From Glycine soja (Eukaryota > Streptophyta > Magnoliopsida > Fabales > Fabaceae): a DNA stretch of 64,000 nt. Each line of letters opens with the position of its first letter. Position 1 is the stretch's first letter. The stretch lies in contig NC_041020.1 in NCBI RefSeq assembly GCF_004193775.1, positions 5,165,657-5,229,656 of the forward strand. Reading direction: 5' to 3'. The translations under genes were made by a program, and so were the position numbers. Positions 36,251 to 46,167 of this stretch are shown one piece after another. Under the pieces are notes generated by a model. It was given only the letters and a program-made list of their open reading frames with translations, was not told where the DNA came from and did not search any database.

Positions 36251-37769
36251 AACTTTGTTACAATGTGATGAAAATGAAATTCAAGATTTATATTTATTTC
36301 ATAGATTTCTAACTCCACATGCATCTTATTTTATAGTTTTTGAATATTTTTGTATTATCGTAAAATGATAATTTTAAAAAATAAATAAAAGATTAAATTT
36401 GAATTTTAGTTCCCAATTGATCCCTTTTATTTATTTATAATTTGTCATACATGTTAGAAAATTCATAATTTTTGTTAAATTATCAATTTTGTGCATATTT
36501 ATTTTCTTTATTTTGGTTAAGTTAAATACTAAATTTAACATATTTATTTAAAATATCATTAAGAAATAATTTAAATGATTAAAATATAAAAGAAAAAGAA
36601 ACAAATATATATAAAATTGATGATCCGACAAAAAATATGGATTTTCTAAATGTGGGAATTAAAATAATTGAAAAAAAAATAAAGACCAAAATCTTTTAAT
36701 CTTTAACCATAAATTAAATTATAAAAAAAATTACAATTTAACCTAATTAAAAAACACACATTAAAATCTTAAACCATTACTAAAAATCCACACGTTGAAA
36801 CGATAATTAAAATGAAAAAAAAATGGCAAGACTCGAACAAAAAGGGAATGAAGGAGAAACCAGCATAACTGAATCGACGAAACCGAGGCAAAACCTACAT
36901 TGGTTGCTCCAATATCAGTATGCTTCCAATTGCACTGCACTCGTCCAATGAAAATTAAGCTTTCCAATGAATTCGGTGAGTTACACCCCTTTTTCATTGC
37001 ATTGCACAATATAAATAAAATTTGGCTTTTAGTGACAGCTATTGAAATGATGTTTGCTTTGTACATCCATTTGAGATCATCATCTTAATGCATGAATTTC
37101 CCTTAGTTTGATGAATTGGGTTAGAAGGGAAGCTTGTGATTCAGTGATTGAATTGAATAATTGGAATACAACTTTCTTTTCATCTTGAGTTACTGGTTTT
37201 CGTTTCTGATTGCGCAGGTTTTAATTTCTGGTTCAAATTAATTGCTTGTTTTTTCTTCGTTAAGCTATCTGTTTCATGAATAAAAAAAAAAAAAGTAAAG
37301 TGAGGAACCCCAAATAACAGTAATTTATAATCCACTTGCTAGTGCTAAGCTAATCAGTCGGGCTCAAAGAAAGTTTTGATTTTCTCGAACCAATTTGCTA
37401 ATGTGTCAATCTGGGTTTTGTTCCATTTGCTCAAGAAACTCTGCCAAGGGAACAGATAAGATGATTTTGATTATTATTAGAGAAAGATATTTTTTTTAGG
37501 GTTTGTGCTGTTTATATTATGATATGCATAACAACGTCTGTTAATTACTTAATTGGATTTCAATTAGTGATTGTAATAAGCTATTAGTCACAGCTGGCAG
37601 CGCTTCTGATTTGTATATAAAATACGTTCTTATATTCTTGTATCACTTGGTTATTTCATCAATTCAATGATTACAATCAGTAATTGAAATACAATTAAGT
37701 AACTAACAGAAGACTGTTATACATATCCTTATAGTTTAGATATTTTGGCTTCATTACTTGGATTTGTTA
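36251..37769. other. Spacer with a possible BLOS2 5' UTR exon
   Basis: Mostly AT-rich. A segment around 36850-36975, ending CCAATGAATTCG|GTGAGT, looks like a transcribed leader with a splice donor and could be the first, non-coding exon of BLOS2. No coding exon otherwise. Confidence 0.35.
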
Positions 37770-37779
37770 TTGTCATACT

Positions 37780-38650
37780 CTGAAATCTCTATGCCAAAGG
37801 TAGACAAGTGTACCATCCTAGTGAATTTAACTTAGGCTTAATGGCAAAGATAGTCCCCCTATCTATTCCAACTCACTCGATTCCCTGTAATTTAATTCAC
37901 CAATTGAGTGTCTTGTTTTTTATTTATTTTCAATCTGGTTATTTGAGTCCCCAATTCCGAAATGGGACATTGATTGTTAATGGATAACGTTAATTGTCAT
38001 GTGTCATAATAGGATTATGACACGTGACAATCAACATTACCCATTAGTCACGTGTCATAATATGATTATGATATGTGGCAGTCAACCAAGATTATGACAC
38101 GTGACAGTCAATGCTATCCATTAACAATCAATGTCCATTTTTGGGGACTCAAATACCCAGATTGAAAAGAAAGGAGGACTCAATTGGTGAATTAAATTAT
38201 AGGGGGACCGATCTAGTGAGTTGGGATAAATAGGGGGACTATTTTTGCAATGAAGCCTTTAACTTATAGCATGATCACAATTTTGAAGAGTGAAGTTCAT
38301 GAGCTATATTAACATCTCATTGATATTGATTATTTTAAGGCTTTATAAAAGATATGGGAGGGTGGCAGTTGTTATCGATTTTGTGGTCTGATTTAATTGT
38401 TGATGGTACTTGCATTCACCTTCCTTTGTTGATGTCATCTTTTAGCTATGTTTGATTTGCTTCCGAACTCTGAAGTGTCTTAATAATCACTTAATCATTT
38501 CATGAACAGAGAAATTATTTCTTGATTGTTAATTGTGTCTTTTTGAATGATGCTTAAAATTTAAGATGAGAAAAATGAGGGGACACTGGATAATTTTTGG
38601 AAGCAGAATGGTGGCCATCGGTACAATCCCCGCAATATGGAGACTTCTCA
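37780..38650 (+). pseudogene. Decayed duplicate of the MAT1-like 5' intron and first coding exon
   Basis: This stretch follows 32830-33250 of the MAT1-like gene in order: AAGTGTACCATCCTAGTGAA, TGTGGTCTGATTTAATTGTTG, ATGCTTAAAATT, and finally GCAGAATGGTGGCC followed by a CAATCCCCGCAATA-like stretch. The last part corresponds to [12 protein letters not shown] but is out of register and diverged, with no usable splice site or continuation. It is interrupted by the MULE-type foldback element at 37835-38257. It sits directly upstream of BLOS2, so it may now contribute BLOS2 leader or promoter sequence. Confidence 0.7.
37835..38257. mobile_element. Foldback MULE-type MITE with 9-bp TSD
   Basis: 423 bp. 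The perfect 9-bp TSD TTTAACTTA lies at 37826-37834 and 38258-38266. The left arm GGCTTAATGGCAAAGATAGT is inverted at the right end as ACTATTTTTGCAATGAAGCC, and most of the element is self-complementary up to a centre with several TATGACACGTGAC copies. The duplicate block at 42.6 kb lacks it, which confirms the insertion boundaries independently. Confidence 0.92.
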
Positions 38651-38831
38651 TATCCAATTTATGAGAAGACTGAGTTAGTGTTTAATTTCTCAGCTTGCAA
38701 TTACATTGGGTTGTTGTTTTTAAATGACTGCAGTTTGGACCTGAAAAACAACACCTGGTTTGATTGTCACCTTGGGTCGCACAGTTATTACTACCCTTCT
38801 CTTGTGAATTGGTGAAATATATGCTCCAACT

Positions 38832-39376
38832 ATGGATAATATGAAGAAAGATGAAACCCAAGATCGGAAGCAAGATGAACTTGCTGAATCGCTTGATGGT
38901 CTATTCAGTAGCGTTTCCACCATGATCAAATCAGAGCTTCAGGTCAAACACCAAATTCTTTCTTCCTTCCCTCTTTGAAATCCTAATTCTCATCTGTTCA
39001 ATGAACACTCGGTGATTTGAAATGGGGCATTGTTGGAAAGTCCATTGTGATTATTTATTTATTTTTGTTATAATATGACGAGTTTTTGTGTTAGGGGACA
39101 AATAATCACCTAGAGCTGTTGGAGAAGATGAATGTAAGAGTGGCAGAAGAGTACAAAGGGTTCGGTGACTTGGCTTCAGGGTTGAGGGTTTTTGTGGAGC
39201 AGTTGAAATGCAAGAGTGGTAGCTTTAACGAGTATGTTGAGCAGATTGATAACATTGAGAAGCAAGTAACTGAGTTTGAAGCTGTGGTCTCTATGCTTGA
39301 TAAGTACGTTGTATTGTTGGAATCAAGAGTGCAATCTGTGTACCAAAACAAAATCCATCTTCCCATTCCACAATGA
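38832..39376 (+). CDS. BLOS2: BLOC-1 subunit 2 (BLOS2), two exons, 130 aa
   Basis: Small coiled-coil subunit of the BLOC-1 complex, which acts in endosomal sorting toward the vacuole or lysosome and in plants works with BLOS1. Exons 38832-38942 and 39095-39376 join in phase 0. Visible features: an N-terminal charged segment (MDNMKKDETQDRKQDE), the family core LAESLDGLFSSVSTMIKSEL, then LELLEKMNVRVAEEYKGF and a long predicted coiled coil with YVEQIDNIEKQV and LDKYVVLLESRVQ. It ends HLPIPQ. The length matches known plant BLOS2. The upstream ATG at 38821 would hit a stop at once, which fixes the start at 38832. A broken copy lies at 42852-43626. Confidence 0.9.
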
Positions 39377-39404
39377 TGTAAAAATTTTACTTTTCATGAT
39401 CAAC

Positions 39405-39545
39405 ATTTACCTTGTTTTCTAGTTTCAATTGAAAGAATTGATAGATTTATCATTTACCTTGCTTCCTAGTTCCAATTGAAAGAATTGATAGATTTACCAT
39501 TTACCTTGTTTCCTAGTCTCAATTGAAAGAATTGCTAGATTTACA
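39405..39545. repeat. Triplicated 48-bp tandem repeat in the BLOS2 3' region
   Basis: Three units of about 48 bases, each CATTTACCTTG-(T/C)TT-(T/C)CTAG followed by TCAATTGAAAGAATT and a TAGATTTA end. The duplicated block at 43660-43710 has only one unit, so the expansion came after the block duplication or was lost in the other copy. Confidence 0.85.
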
Positions 39546-40528
39546 ATCTTGATATATATATATACACACACACACACTAAAGCATTTAAAAAAAGATGGA
39601 AACGGGAACATACACATTGAATCACCTGTCTTGAACTTCCCTGACTTTTTATAATGGCTAATCTCACACAACAAAATTTTCATCATGACAGAAGTTGATA
39701 TCTCAGAAAGTTCTAGGATTGAAAGACAATTTACTGATAACTATGTCTGATTAGCAACACCAAAGCAACTCTTTCTAAGCGAATGATAGTTGAAATCCAT
39801 GACCACTCAACAACATTGCTCTTAGTGGTTGTTCTCTTTAAGGCCTGAATTTCAGTTATTTTGTTTTATTTTTGCCACAACAGAGACCTTAAATGAGAAA
39901 GACAGGGGAGGTATTAAATTTAGTTGCAATTTACTAAAAACACGGAGGGGTGAGTGTAATTTATTCTAAATAGTTTTATTTAATTATAAAATTAAATTTT
40001 GAATTTATAATGAACCAATAACTTTTTATGTAAGATTATTTTTAATTATTGATTTTTTTTAAAAAAACTATCAAAATTCAGTTTAAAAATAAAGATATAA
40101 GAGAGTATATTAAAAAGGGTAGACACCCAAAATCATTTCAGGCAGACATAAAGATAAAAGAACGATGGTTGGAATTTTGAAATTGTGAAAAGAAAATCCT
40201 TCTTAGGTGTTGTAGGACTCACGTGTGAAATGCACATCAAGAAGCTTTGTTTAAACAGATTGGTCAATGGGATCATATGGTCCTGATTCCTGAAGGGTGC
40301 GTGGGCTGCTGAGGAAATTAAGTCCTGATGAAGGAATGATTCCATTTTTAATAATGTTACTTGGTCGTTAGATGAAGTGCTGAATTGCTCATCAAGAATG
40401 TTACAAGCTATCATGGTGGCGAGGCCATGTGAAGCTAATACTCAAAATATATAAGAACTCTTCAGAGTTGTGTGCAATTTTTAATTTATGGGTTATACTT
40501 AGCTTGGAGAATGGATTATCAAAATCAT
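39546..40528. other. BLOS2 downstream region
   Basis: Up to about 39900 this matches the duplicate block at about 43720-44020 (shared GATGGAAACGGGAACATA and AGCAACACCAAAGCAACTC). No coding sequence seen beyond. Confidence 0.55.
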
Positions 40529-40710
40529 GGTTTTAAATTTGCGGTTACAGTCGTGGCTGCAGTTGCCTAGTAATGAGTCAGAAAACCTTTATATTGTGGT
40601 TAATTGCGGGAAAATACGGCTGATGTGGCTGCAATTGTGATTGTTGTGAGTCAAAATACCTTAACCAATGGTCACAATTGCGGTTGCGGAAAGCTATTTA
40701 AATCCATGAT
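40529..40710. repeat. MITE-like inverted repeat with GCGGTTGCGG-type arms
   Basis: The left arm ATCATGGTTTTAAATTTGCGG and the right arm TTGCGG...TTTAAATCCATGAT are inverted. Between them are several CGGTTGCG / GTGGCTGCAATTG motifs. A related diverged sequence lies at about 49605-49775. Non-coding. Confidence 0.6.
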
Positions 40711-40749
40711 CTAAATATCAAAATATACTCAGATACCCTTACAACAATT

Positions 40750-40864
40750 AATCTCTTGTTCATCGAGAGAGGTTAGCTCAGTTAGTTGAGCAAGATAATA
40801 AGTTGTTGTGGATCCCTTGCTAACTATCTTTGATTGTTACGGATAAATAAAAAAATCTCTTGTT
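40750..40864 (+). mobile_element. Short SINE with 11-bp TSD
   Basis: AATCTCTTGTT is present at 40750-40760 and 40854-40864. The 93-bp body between starts CATCGAGAGAGG and contains TTAGCTCAGTTAGTTGAGCA, which matches the box A region of a tRNA gene (D-stem and loop). It ends in GGATAAATAAAAAAA. A tRNA-like head, an A-rich tail and a TSD define a SINE. Box B is only weakly visible (GTGGATCCC). Confidence 0.8.
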
Positions 40865-41383
40865 TAAAGGTTTCTGTTGTGGTGATCCATGTGCAAGTTT
40901 GGTCAAAGCTATTTGTGATATCCATCGGAATAAAGGCCACATTTACTGGGTTCATGTGCTGATGGAATCCAATCAGGTGGTAGATCTTAGGGCAAATCAG
41001 GGTTAAACTTTAAGGTCTCCACACCATGGTGCATCTATACACAGTACCTTTTTCCACACAAGTCTTGTCCCTCGGCTTAAGTTTAGTTGAACTGAAGATT
41101 TGTTGACTTCAATAAAACTATAGTGTGTTCACTTTAATTACACTGAAGTAAACTCTAAAATTGTAGCAATGAGATAAACTAACAACGGAACTATGCACAT
41201 ACAGATAAGTATCTCAATAAAGTAACACAATTGACGATTCCATAATTATGCACAATTAACAATAGAACTATGCATATGCAGATAAGTAGCTCAATTAACT
41301 ATCAAGAGAACTATGCACATACGACGGATTACAACAACTCACGCACACGCTTCAACTAATGGACTTGCATGCATGCATGATGA
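40865..41383. other. Spacer before the first receptor-like protein pseudogene
   Basis: No gene recognised. AACTATGCACATACAGATAAG-like phrases recur at about 41190, 41265 and 41300, giving a loose tandem repeat. Confidence 0.4.
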
Positions 41384-42577
41384 TAGCTTCTTTTAATTGT
41401 TGCCTATAAATATCTTCGCTGTAGAATTCACTTGACACATTCCCCTTACAGTTTCCATACAAGTTTGAGCTGATCAACAATATATTTAATTGTAGGCTCT
41501 GTCTGTTTTGTGTGGTGACTGTTTTATGCATCCCTTTATGCATTGGTAGTTTCCATACGAAGAAGTGTGCAGAGACAGACAAGCAAGCTCTTCTCAAGTT
41601 ACGAGATGGCTTCGTGCAATGGTGAAGACTGTTGCAAATGGAAGGGGATTTCATGCAATAATTTAACTGCTCGTGTGACTAGATTGGTTATCCAATTTTC
41701 ATATTCTATTCCAGTGCCAGGACCTACAAGTTACGAAAATTTTGTTGCATTGGGAGGTAAGATAGATTCTTCAATATGTGAACTGCAGCATCTCACTTTC
41801 TTAGATCTCAGTTATAATAACTTACAAGGAGAGATTCCAAAATGCATTGGTTAACTTGGTCAATTGACAGAGTTGAAACTTGCATTGAATGAACTTGTTG
41901 GTCTCGTTCCTCATACTCTAGCAAACCTTTCCAATTTGCAAACTCTTGACCTCCTGGATAATTATAATTTGTTTGCAAATGACCTTGAATGGCTTTCTCA
42001 CCTTTCTAATTTGAGATACCTTGATCTCTCAAATGTCAGTCTTAGTAGAGTTGTTGATTGGCCATCATCAATAAGTAAAATCCCTTCTCTTATGGAGCTT
42101 TATTTAGATCACTGTATGCTACCTCAAGTCAATCCTAAATCTATTACCCACCTGAGTTCTTCCACTTCTCTCCAAATCCTCAGTCTTCAGGAAAATGAAT
42201 TAAACTCTTCAATTCTGTCATGGGTACTTAATGTTAGCAAAGTCCTCAAATCTCTAGATCTCGCAAGTAATAACCTTCCCATACAATCCTCGCAGATTCT
42301 GTGTCAACTAAAGGATTTAGAGTTGTTGGGTCTCGACCAGAACTCTTTTAGTGGGCCATTTCTTGATTTTTCTAGGCTTTCTTCCTTGAAGAGTTTGACA
42401 CTTCAGAACAACAGTATTTCTGGGCCATTATCATTTGGTCACTTGCCCCATCTTGAGTTTTTGGACCTTAGTTTCAACCATTTGAATGGATCATTGCTTA
42501 TATTTGAGGTCACTCAATTTTCCTCATTAAAGTATTTGGATCTGTCCCATAATCAATTGAGTATTGTCATGCTCTGA
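41384..42577 (+). pseudogene. LRR receptor-like protein pseudogene 1, 3'-truncated
   Basis: Resembles extracellular-LRR receptor-like proteins of defence or development. It is closely related to the second copy at 52607, including 5' flank from about 41384. Order: signal-peptide region, AETDKQALLK, the LRR-N-terminal cap GEDCCKWKGISCNN, then LRRs such as LTFLDLSYNNLQGEIP and LSHLSNLRYLDLSNVSL. Lesions: the ATG of copy 2 is ATA here (near 41490), a one-base loss in the signal-peptide region near 41545, a TAA at about 41852 where copy 2 has Ser, and loss of about two repeats near 42290. It ends abruptly near 42560, where the sequence becomes the duplicated MAT1/BLOS2 block, so the remaining LRRs, membrane anchor and tail are gone. 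Confidence 0.88.
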
Positions 42578-42851
42578 AAATTCTCTGCAGAAGGTGTCGC
42601 AAAAGACAAGTGTCCTATCCTAGTGAATTTAACCTATATCATTATCACATCTCATATTTATATTGATTATTTTAAGGCTGTATAAAAGATATTCAGAGAG
42701 TGGTGGTAGTTTAGGATTATGTGATCTGATTTAATTGGAAATGGTACTTCAATTCTCCTTCCTTTCTTGTTTGTTATATCTTAATTATATACTTGATTGG
42801 CTTCCTTAGCATCTTAAAATTCACTAAACAAAATGATTTCATGAGCATAGA

Positions 42852-43626
42852 AAGATGAGTGTAAGGGTGGCAAGAGAGTGTAAAGGGTTTGGTGACTTGG
42901 CTTTAGGGTTAAGGGTTTTTGTGGAGCAGTTGAAATGCAAGAGTGATAGTTTTAATGATGTATCAAAATTCAGAGCTTGCACACGTCAGGGTGGACGTGG
43001 GTAAGATAAGCTTCTAGATTTCACACATCAGACTAAAAGTGACTTTTGTTAGGAGGAAAGAGGAGAGACTTACAAAACAAAGGACTTCGACATTCAAATA
43101 AGTATATGAGTTAGAAGAATAAGAGAGAGTATGTATAAATGAGTATGCAAGCAGGTGTGCATGTGTGTTGGAGATGTGTGAAGGGTTCGAGGAAACCTGA
43201 TACTTATAAGAGTGAAATGGAACTGCGGGTCTTTGTTTGTAGGGATTGTACCTTATAGATAATGTATGATTTTGTAGATAATTGAGTATCTGCCAAGAAA
43301 TAAAATATGACAGTATATTCAAATAATAAGAGGTTAGAGATACCCTGTCGGTTAAGAAACCCGACTGTTAAAGACTGACCTCTGTGCTCCTATGCTAGGA
43401 CTGACATGAAGGGTTGACATGTGTCTCAAAATGTCACGTAAGATGTCACATATATTTTGTGGACCCTCAACAGTACAAATGAGTATATTGCTCTGATTGA
43501 TAACATAAAGAAGCAAGTGACTAAGTTTAAAGTTGTGGTCTCTATCCTTGATAAGTATGCCGCTTTGTTGGAATCGAGAGTGCAATCTATCTATCAAACC
43601 AAAATACATCTTCGTAATCAACAATA
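42852..43626 (+). pseudogene. BLOS2 pseudogene (exon 2 only, split by a solo LTR)
   Basis: The first part, 42852-42958, reads like BLOS2 exon 2 (MSVRVARECKGFGDLAL..., LRVFVEQLKCKSDS). It is cut by the solo LTR at 42959-43477 and resumes at 43478 (YIALIDNIKKQVTKFKVVVS, LDKYAALLESRVQS), ending HLRNQQ-stop. Exon 1 is deleted, so no start is available. Confidence 0.88.
42959..43477. mobile_element. Solo LTR (519 bp) inside the BLOS2 pseudogene
   Basis: Begins TGTATCAAAATTCAGAGC and ends CAACAGTACA, with TGTA/TACA inverted ends. The 5-bp TSD AATGA lies at 42954-42958 and 43478-43482. Removing the insert restores the BLOS2 alignment exactly. No internal genes, so it is a solo LTR; superfamily unknown. 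Confidence 0.92.
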
Positions 43627-44380
43627 ATGTAAAAAATTAACTTTTCATGACTAACATTTACCTTGTTTCCTAGTCTCAAGTGAATGAATTACTAGATTTA
43701 CAATCTTATATATATATATACACTAAAGGATATAAAAAAGATGGAAACGGGAACATAGACATTGAATTAATCATAACCTTCCATGACTTCTTATAATGGC
43801 TAGTTGATATCCCCTAAAGTTCTGAAGATTTAAAGACAATTAATTTTTGGAATGTTCTTCAAACAATGTTTAATTTACTGATCACTATTTATGCATGATT
43901 AGCAACACCAAAGCAACTCTTTCTAAGGGAATGGTAGTTGAAATTCATGACCACTCAACAACATTTTTCTTGTTGTGGTTGTTCTCATTAAGGCTAGAAT
44001 TTCTGTTAGTTTATTTTATTTTTGCCATAGCAGAGACCTTAAATGTGAAAGCAAAAGGGGACAAGACAGGGATAAATAAAACCCATTTCTTCAAGCACAT
44101 CTCTGTTAAGACAATTGATAATAGTGCCTTTTTATTTATTTATTTTAGTACTACTTTTGCTCACAACTTACAACAAACCTTTCCCAGCTTAAGGAATTTT
44201 AACGTGACTATGTAAGCATATTGATCAATCAATAGTGAGAATTCAACACTTGTATAATTATAAGATTTTCAGTTTAACTAAAGAATGACTTATTTGTAAA
44301 AAAAATTCAAGTTATGACTTATGATTGAGGAAAATATTAATAATATAACAAAATATAATTAACCTAATGAAGACATACAT

Positions 44381-46083
44381 AGAATGATCACCACAGAAAA
44401 GCAAGCTTGGTTCCACAAATTCATTGGTTATGACTTTGCCATTAAATATAAGCTAGGGAAAGACAATCTTGCTGCTGATGCCTTGTCAAGAGTGATGCTT
44501 ATGGCTTGGTCAGAACCTCATTGTCAATTTATTCAAGAGCTCAAGGATGAATTGCAACAAAATGAGCCATTAATAGCAATAATGGCAGGCTGCACTAGCA
44601 ATACAAACGAGGATCCAGATCATACAGTGAGGGAAAGACTATTGTATTAGAAAAATAGATTGGTGATTCCAGCAGCAAGCCAACTGGTTCAGAAAATTCT
44701 GAAGAAATTTCATAGTTCGGCTATTGGGGGACATACAGGGATCTCTAGAACAAAAGCAAGAATTGTTGCTCAATTTTATTGGCCTAATATGCAAGCTAAG
44801 ATCAGAAAAATCGTGCAAGAGTGTTCCATTTGCCAACAAGCCAAATCAGTGACTGCTTTACTTGAAGGTTTACTGCAACCATTGTCTATTCCTTCTCAAG
44901 TTTGGGAGGATATCGCAATGGATTTCGTAACTGGTTTGCTTTTATCTTTTAGATATACTGTCATCATGGTGGTCGTGGATAGATTATCCAAATATGGCCA
45001 TTTTATTCCTCTAAAAACATATTACACTGCCAAGCAAGTTGCTAAGGCTTTCTTTGCTAATGTGGCCAAACTTCATGGGGTACCAAAATCAATAGTGTCG
45101 GATAGAGACAAGGTGTTCACTAGCCAATTTCGGCAACAACCTTTTAAGCTACAAGGGACTACATTGGCCATGTCCTCAGCTGACCACCCTCAAACGGATG
45201 GCCAATCCGAAGCCCTTAACAAGTGTCTAGAGATGTATCTGAGATGTTTCACCTTCCAAGAATCCAACAGTTGGTTTAAAGCTCTGCCTTGGGCAGAATT
45301 CTGGTACAACACAACCTTCCATAATTCATTGGGTATGACTCCTTTTAAGGCACTCTATGGTAGAGAACCACCTACATTGAAGCGATATAATCCCAATAGC
45401 AGTGATTCTACTGATGTTTAAGAGGAATTGCAGCACAAAGATCAGCTCCCTACTCAGTTGAAAATCAATTTGGCGAAGGCTCAATAGAGCATGAAGGATC
45501 AGGCAGATAAAAGAAGATTTAATGTGGGAGATTTAGTCCTTGTGAAGCTGCAACCATACAAGCAGAATTCGGTGGCACTAAGGAAAAACCAAAAGCTGGG
45601 AATGAAGTATTTTGGGCCATTTCCAATTTTGGCTAAAGTAGGAGCCATAGCATATAAACTCAAACTACCTAAGAATGCTAGAATACATGTTGTGTTCCAC
45701 ATTTCTCAGCTGAAACTGTTTAAGGGGGATATGAGTGATCCTTATTTACCATTACCAATGAGTATGCACCCATCATTCACCCTATAGCAGCACTGGATAA
45801 AAGAGTTATTTTAAGAGGAAGCTCTCATGTACCACATCTACTCATTAAGTGGGACTCAACAGAACCAACATGGAAATACATGACTAAGTTTCAATAGACT
45901 TACCCAAATTTCAACCTTCAAGACAAGGTTGTACTTAAAGGGGAAGGTAATGCAAGGAATGGAAATGATGACAAGGACAATAAGACAAAAGGAAGCAACA
46001 ACTCACACGAGGACACCGGGCAAAATAGCCAGCTGGTCAAAGATTTAATGGACAATGCAGAAATTCAGGGCTTAAGGAAATGA
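44381..46083 (+). pseudogene. Ty3/gypsy pol fragment (RNase H end, integrase, chromodomain-like end)
   Basis: Starts at the RNase H end (GYDFAIKYKLGKDNLAADAL). Then come the integrase HHCC zinc domain (GGHTGISRTKA, CSICQQAK) and the integrase core with Asp in AMDFVTGL, Asp in SDRDKVF and Glu in TDGQSEAL. A GDLVLVKLQPY / GPFPILAKVG C-terminal domain follows, then a chromodomain-like tail (LLIKWDSTEPTWKY in a shifted frame). Lesions: TAG at 44648-44650 where Trp is expected, TAA at 45419-45421, TAG at 45485-45487, and a further stop and frameshift near 45785. Gag, protease and reverse transcriptase are absent. It is cut off on the left; on the right the 3' region is interrupted by solo LTR copy 2. 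Confidence 0.88.
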
Positions 46084-46167
46084 AGTAGGCCCAAATAACC
46101 AACTCACGGTTAAAGGATTATGTGTGAAAAGAATCCATAAAGAGAGAGGGAGGTAGAACGTGAAGGG

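Larger units (their letters stand above)
42560..44050 (+). repeat. Second copy of the MAT1-fragment/BLOS2 block
   Basis: Matches about 37760-39900: ATTGTCATGCTCTGAAA, AGACAAGTGTCCTATCCTAG, TGATCTGATTTAATTGG, the BLOS2 exon 2 relic, then GATGGAAACGGGAACATA and GCAACACCAAAGCAACTC. Compared with the first copy it lacks the 423-bp foldback element and a segment from about 38515 to 39120 (the MAT1 exon copy and BLOS2 exon 1), and it carries an extra solo LTR. Confidence 0.8.

Noticed and set aside
40766..40800. Possible tRNA gene
   Set aside because: Only box A matches; there is no anticodon or T arm, no acceptor stem, and an 11-bp TSD with an A-rich tail shows it is a SINE.
44381..46083. Functional integrase gene
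   Set aside because: Catalytic residues are present, but several in-frame stops and missing upstream domains rule out a working polyprotein.
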